Assembly: GCA_027625915.1 (NCBI GenBank)
Contig: JANTQA010000045.1
Location: 1,364,001-1,428,000 of the forward strand
Reading direction: 5' to 3'
DNA length: 64,000 bases
From: Anaeramoeba flamelloides
Lineage: Eukaryota > Metamonada > Anaeramoebidae
Made by a program: the position numbers and the translations under genes. Each line of letters starts with the position of its first letter. Position 1 is the first letter of the stretch. The notes below the pieces were generated by a model. The model made no database searches. It saw nothing but the letters and a program-made list of their open reading frames with translations, and was not told where the DNA came from. This document shows positions 59,295-64,000 of this stretch, piece after piece.

Positions 59295-59473
59295 TTAAGG
59301 GACTAATCTATATTAAATTTTTTTACCTAAATTTAATAGAGATGGAGAAAATTTTTTACGAATTACTTTGATTCAAAAACCCCTGTTTATTTTCAATATC
59401 AAACTTATTTCTATATAAGGAATTCTTATTTAGAAATTGGCCAAAAAAAAAATAATATAGACTAGTCCCTTAA
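59295..59473. mobile_element. MITE family K, copy 2
   Basis: 179 bp with 21-bp terminal inverted repeats differing at one base (TTAAGGGACTAATCTATATT at the left). The ends contain TTAA, a possible target site. The interior matches 51157-51337. Confidence 0.8.
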
Positions 59474-61326
59474 AGGAAAAATTAATAGTTTAAGATTGTT
59501 TATTGAAATAAAAATTTGAAAGTTTACTTTAATTAAAAAATCGTTTTGGTGGAAAGCTGAATGAAAATTTTGTTTCATTTATTTTACAACAAATAGTAAA
59601 ACACTTAGACCCATTTCCGTTGCCTTGTTAGCCTTTTTTATTAATATGCTTTTTGACAACTACATTACCATTGTAGTAAAATAGCAAAAATATAATTTAA
59701 GACATTCTTTAATTAGAAATATTTTAAAAACTGAAAAGTAAGTTCAATTGGAAAGAAGAAAAAATAAATGATCCAAAACAAAATGGAAAACTCAACACGA
59801 ATTGTGTTTTTATAATAAGACTTTATTTCACTAAGAGTACATTTTCTTTCATTGGACAGTAATTAATAATTTATTGAAATATTGAATATTCTTTTGAGAT
59901 CTCTTGGCAATTAATCTGATCTGTTAAAATTAAAAAGAATGAATTACACTAGTGTTTAATTGGTTTGGTTTGGTTAATAATGGTCTACCATATTATTCTT
60001 TCAAGTTAATTTATTTCTTTTTTCATTCAGAGATTTTATTTTTACGTTTTTGGTTCAATTTCCAAGTCGAAAATTGTATATTCCAATTTTTGCCCATTTT
60101 GCATTACTTAACAATGGCTTTCACTGTTTTATGACAGAAATCCTTCCTCTAACTGAAATGTTGATTTTGTGGTATTTGAAAATGGTAAATTATTTAACAG
60201 ATCTATAGAGAAATTTATAACCCCCAAAGAGTGGGAACCATTTTATTTTGTGAAAATGAAGAATAAACTAGAAATGATTTGAGAATAAATAATAGTAAAA
60301 TAAAAAAACTTTAATTACTTGGGTATTTAGTATACCTTCCCAACAAATATTCTATATTTACAGAGTACTTTATAAATTCAATTGTTATTTCTTGTTTATT
60401 TTTCTTGCTATTTCCTTAAAGAAAAAAAATAACTCTTTTTTTTTTTTACCATTTTTCCTAAATTTCAGAATGTTTTGACTGTATTTCTGAGAAAACAAGA
60501 ATTTTTCCAGACCAACAAATAGACTTTTTTTTTTGTAGAGGAACTCAAAATTGAGTAAAAAAAAAAATGTTGAGATTAGTACTGTTTCTAATTACGTTTA
60601 GTATGTTAAAGTAATGGAAAAAATTTTCCTTTTACTTTTTCCAAAAATAATGAAAAGATCTAAGACAAAAGATAAACTCTCTAATATTCCAAAACGTGTC
60701 ATTGAGTATATACCCTTTTTGAATTAACCTTTGTTGATTTGTATCAATTCTTACAAGCAAGATTTTTTGGAAAGTAATGGATATTTTGTTTCTTTGATTT
60801 GAAATTCACAGTCTATTGAACATTCTCAAAAAAAGTGATAATTTTGATTTGAAGCGTAATGATGAAAATTCTTTGCAAATAATCTTATAGTTGGGCGAAT
60901 GAAGAGCCTCCGTTAATTTTCTCAGAATTTACAAGAAGGGTAGATCTTCATCAAATAAAATTTAAAAATTCATTAGAACCAAAGAACTAATAATTTTCTT
61001 TCCAAAAAAGAAAACAAGACAACAATACAACGGCTTTGTAGTTATGCTTTTAAGTTGTTGATTTTTTATTTCTTCAAGAAATTTCTGAAGAATTTTTTTT
61101 TTATAACCCAGAGCAAAACGTTTGAAAAACATTTTTTGTTAAATTATCATCATCAAATAAAAAATTGAACTACATGACTTTGTACACCCATTGTTATTTC
61201 CTATTAACAGATCAAAAGCATTTTTATTCTAACCACTATTTTCTTTTTGTCAAAATCCAAAAACAAAAAAAAACAAAAAACAAAAAACAAAACTAATAAA
61301 AATATTACAACGTAAAGTGATTTTAG

Positions 61327-61449
61327 CCTTTCTTCACAATCAAGAATCCTTGAAATACTTGAAGAAGATCCCATAGTATTTGAAGAACTTCTTATTGAAG
61401 ATGAACTTATCCAAGAATGCCAATTTGGGAACAAACTTTTGGTTGAATA
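61327..61449 (+). CDS. PPP6R: SAPS exon a
   Basis: After GATTTTAG, reading LSSQSRILEILEEDPIVFEE and QECQFGNKLLVE; it ends GAATA|GTAAAT, phase 2. An in-frame TAA upstream confirms an earlier coding exon or start must exist. Confidence 0.7.
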
Positions 61450-62161
61450 GTAAATTATTTTTTTATTCAAGATCAATTTTCAAGTTAATAAAACTCCCTT
61501 ATCTTTTCCCCCTTTCCCCCTTTTCATTTTTCTCTTTGATCTAACCTCAAAGCCTTTCACAAAAAGATGTTGTAGAGTTAATTTTAAAATACCTTCTAGT
61601 TCCCCCAAAAGATGAAAATGCAAGCGAGGAAGAAAAAATAGTGTATGTCTCTTTCTTTCTTTTTCTTTCTTTTTTTTTTTTTTTTTTTTTTATTTTTATT
61701 TTGTGACTAAGCCCTTTTGACTTTTTTTTCCAAAACAATACACCTTCACCAAAATATCCATCAAAAAGTTACCCATTTAATTCAAACGAGATTATAGGGC
61801 TTGAAATCTATAGCATTATTGAGGTAACATGCCAGGAAGATTCACTCATGGAAAAGATTTTTAAATTCCTTGATCAAGACAATATCAATTCAGTTTATGC
61901 TGGCTACTTTTCTCATGTTGTCACAATTCAACTTAAGCGGAGGTGGGAAGAAGTAAGTTATAATCACCAAAAAATATTTGCTCTTTCTTTTTATATTCGA
62001 ACCATCCTCATACATAATCGAACAAATAACTACATTTCACGAATTTCAATTTATTTCAGTGGTGGCTTGTATTCTATTCATATTTTTTGAAAATTTACGG
62101 CTCGGCTATTGAATCACTATTTTTTTTTTTGGAAATTAGAAAAAGGATTTTTGATGAAAAA
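61327..62161 (+). CDS. PPP6R: SAPS-domain protein (PP6 regulatory subunit family), 5' part
   Basis: SAPS proteins bind the PP6/Sit4 phosphatase catalytic subunit. Exons 61327-61449, 61553-61642 and 61769-61952 join in phase (2, 2, 0); a fourth from 62060 is likely. Matches to human PPP6R1 and fission-yeast Ekc1, in order: RILEILEEDPIVFEELL, DELIQECQFGNKLLVEYL, VVELILKYL, EEEKIVYPFNSNEI, DSLMEKIFKFLDQDNINSVY and AGYFSHVVTIQL (Ekc1: PLNPLQATYFSKV), then KIYGSAIESLFFFLEI (Ekc1: HVDTSAIMDLLLKLI). The first exon, expected to encode only the MFWxF start, was not found. After 62161 the sequence enters inverted repeats and no further SAPS exon was seen, so the gene either has a long intron running past the window or is broken. 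Confidence 0.7.
61553..61642 (+). CDS. PPP6R: SAPS exon b
   Basis: 90 nt after CCTCAAAG, reading LSQKDVVELILKYLLVPPKD and ENASEEEKI; it ends AGT|GTATGT, phase 2. It fits the loop before the conserved YP motif. Confidence 0.7.
61769..61952 (+). CDS. PPP6R: SAPS exon c
   Basis: After CAAAAAG, reading YPFNSNEIIGLEIYSIIEV and continuing to QLKRRWEE, with donor GTAAGT at 61953, phase 0. Confidence 0.72.
62060..62161 (+). CDS. PPP6R: SAPS exon d (tentative)
   Basis: After TTTATTTCAG, reading WWLVFYSYFLKIYGSAIESL and FFFLEIRKRIFDEK before a weak GTTGAC donor. The SAIESL part fits the family; the first residues fit poorly and are about six residues shorter than expected. Confidence 0.4.
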
Positions 62162-62224
62162 GTTGACAATTTTCTGTTTTATATAAAGTCAAAATCTTTA
62201 AGGACGCAAGCTCCAAACAAATTC

Positions 62225-62685
62225 AAACTCTACAATACAAAAGCTAATTATTCAACTTTGTAAATGTTTTTTGATCTTTAATCCAAAGATTAAAAAAAAT
62301 TTTTTTTTAAACAAAAAACGAGTTTATTGACACTTTTTTTGGTTTTATTTTTTGTTCGGCTTTAAAACCTTACTTACCAAGTCCTCAAAAAGACACCCAA
62401 GAAGATATTAGTCCAATTACTTTTTCATTTCATTGAGTAACGAATAGGAAAATATTAATAACTCTGTTAAGCTCAATAATTTAATTACAAGATCAATACA
62501 ACTCATCTTTATAATACTCACCATTACAACTTTGTGGCGTTTATTAGTGGGAATTTACAAAAAAACACTGAAAATAAAAGACAAATTTTTAACATTTTTT
62601 GTAAAACAAAATTTTTTAATCTGTAAATAAAAGATCTTAAAAACATTCACAAAGTTGAATAATTAGCTTTTGTATTTCGCGCTGA
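62225..62685. repeat. Inverted repeat next to the SAPS exons
   Basis: ATACAAAAGCTAATTATTCA with the following ACTTTG..AATGTTTTT at 62235-62275 is repeated in reverse complement at 62640-62680. Similarity extends to AGATTAAAAAA and, outward, to TCCAAACRMATTC. It probably marks a fold-back insertion after exon d. Confidence 0.65.
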
Positions 62686-62736
62686 GAATGCGTTTGGAAA
62701 CACCAACCCCATTATACATACATTTAAAAAATTGTT

Positions 62737-63310
62737 CTATTGGTATTTGTATAATAAATGAGAAAAAATTTTCACTCAATTATCATTTTCCCTTTTTTTT
62801 TTCTTTTTACGAAATAAAGTTTTCAAAGAAATGGATTTGTAATTAGCCATCTCTCTTTTTTTTGTTTGACACTTTTTTTGCCTACGCATTGGGCGAAATA
62901 AGAATCCTAAATGAAAGAAATGATTAAAGAATTGAAAAATAAGATAATCAGTTGAAATTTTTTTCCTAGTCACTACTTTTAGCCAACCAATAAATCTAAA
63001 ATTTTATTTCAAGTCCCCAAAATATTTTACGAATTACTAGTTCGAAAAAATACCAAGATCTTTGCAATATCAAGTGAAAATTTATGTTTCAATCCTCCCA
63101 AAATATTGTAGATCATTATTTCTTAAAAAAAAACCCAAGATCTACACAAAAACAATTTGAAATGATATTTTTAGGCATTTAATTAAGCCCCCTTTTTGAA
63201 CTTTGAAATAAAATTTTCTTATTAATAATTTGATTTTAACAGTATTCGTAAAAGGAAAATGAAAATGAAGTGAAAACTTTTCCCCAGTTATTATGTAAAT
63301 ACCAGTATGA
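62737..63310. repeat. Fold-back family I, long copy
   Basis: GGTATTTGTATAATAAATGA with TTTTCACTCAATTATCATTT (62740-62790) pairs with 63255-63310 in reverse complement. The same arm motif occurs at the centre of the 36175-37191 element and solo at 2336-2385. The interior contains no recognised gene. Confidence 0.6.
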
Positions 63311-63429
63311 TCAAAGAAACTTCAGGAGGCACATTTCAAATAAAATCACAAGATACATTACAAATGCCGTACTTTCATTTTTGTACAGGTGTTTACGATC
63401 TTTTTATCCACTATTTAAAATATATTTTT

Positions 63430-63830
63430 TTTATTTAATCTTAATTATCAAAGTAAATAAAAATAAATTAAATGAAAAATTAAATTCAAGATATATGAAA
63501 TTATTATTCAATTTGGGTGAAGATTTAACAAAGATAAAACAATTATTTTAAAAGATTTAAAAAATATCAAATATTTTGGTATTTAATTAGATAAAATTTC
63601 AACAAGAGTTTATAATTTTAAAAAAAATATAAAAAAAAAAACGTATAACAAACCACAACAATCATTTACTAACAACCCCCTTAACACTAATCTGGAAATA
63701 AGATTATTTACAGTAGTTCTATTTGACATGTGGGGATTTTTTCTTTCCGATAAGCAAACCTGGAATTTCAGAAATGTTTTAAATTTCCTTTACACAACTT
63801 TTAAGATGTTATAAAAAGTTTAAAAGAGGT
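63430..63830 (+). mobile_element. Possible LINE reverse-transcriptase fragment, copy 3
   Basis: After a small frame change one reads KDLKNIKYFGI, a stop, then LDKISTRVYNFKKNIKKK and NNPLNTNLEIRLFTVVLF. This resembles the KYLGI..LD...F..HI...K...N.PL....KIRLF segment that lies just before the thumb in LINE polymerases. It is closest in type to the two minus-strand remnants but covers an earlier part of the protein. Stops show it is dead. Confidence 0.45.
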
Positions 63831-64000
63831 TTAAAGAAAAAAAATTGTGTTCTTTAAAACGTACTTAAAAGGTAATCGTTCACAGGTCGAATGGAACGAA
63901 GGACATCTTTTATATTAAGCCAATTAACATACGGGGTTCGAAAAATTTAATTCTGAAATAAAAACACTAAATTATTTTAATTCTTGGATTTATTCATGAT

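Larger units (their letters stand above)
53020..61326. other. Long intergenic region upstream of the SAPS gene
   Basis: No convincing gene in about 8 kb. Listed separately are repeat C copy 2, repeat H copy 2, a long TA microsatellite, fold-back B3, an inverted repeat and MITE K copy 2. A small first exon of the SAPS gene is expected somewhere in the 3' part but was not found. 53300-54960 and 59500-61200 show nothing beyond chance-length frames. Confidence 0.5.

Noticed and set aside
61547..61738. Minus-strand frame starting MFWKKK, reminiscent of the SAPS N-terminus
   Set aside because: The real SAPS exons are on the plus strand at the same place; the match is coincidental and the rest is poly-Lys from a T run.
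1..64000. tRNA, rRNA, CRISPR array or bacterial-type operon signals
   Set aside because: No cloverleaf with a GGTTCGA-type B box, no rRNA-like block, no regularly spaced repeats and no clustered same-strand short-spaced genes were found by eye.

Overview
This is a very AT-rich nuclear window from a protist-like eukaryote, not a prokaryote. Genes are split by GT-AG introns. Protein-coding blocks stand out as islands of lower AT. The proteins carry long Lys, Lys-Glu, Asn and Asp runs, and one is an SBBP-propeller / Cys-rich / multi-membrane receptor. That mix resembles amoeboid protists such as Anaeramoeba, but the lineage is an inference. I see no rRNA, tRNA, CRISPR array or bacterial operon.

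Six genes are supported. (1) Dymeclin (DYM), + strand, 3268-14994, three exons and two introns of about 4.4 and 4.5 kb. (2) A single-exon three- to four-span membrane protein resembling CLCC1, + strand, 19653-20576. (3) A type II membrane acid-sphingomyelinase-like phosphodiesterase (SMPDL3 type), - strand, 32142-24466, five exons, with the catalytic His of the GNHE motif changed to Ala. (4) A roughly 1,960-residue receptor-like protein, + strand, 38625-46521, with signal peptide, SBBP beta-propeller, ephrin-receptor/GCC2-GCC3-like Cys repeats, about nine membrane spans and an Asn/Asp-rich tail. (5) An unrecognised Lys-rich protein, - strand, 53019-51706. (6) The start of a SAPS-domain protein (PP6 regulatory subunit, PPP6R/SAP family), + strand, from 61327. 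It has small exons and runs into repeats before the window ends.

The rest is a dense field of decayed mobile elements. Non-LTR retrotransposon (LINE) reverse-transcriptase tails lie at 22890-23830 and 27524-28345 (both - strand) and probably at 63430-63830 (+). Several dispersed repeat families occur two to four times each, and many are fold-back (long inverted repeat) elements. They include a 190-bp family built from repeated TTAAGGCACAAA units, a 180-bp MITE with 21-bp terminal repeats, and a 1,017-bp element at 36175-37191 with perfect 60-bp outer inverted repeats. These elements fill the introns and explain their size.

The recognised products are mostly secretory or endomembrane proteins: a Golgi-associated factor, an ER channel-like protein, a lysosomal-type phosphodiesterase and a surface receptor. 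I see no sign that they form one pathway. Exon boundaries come from splice motifs, reading phase and remembered family alignments; no search was run.
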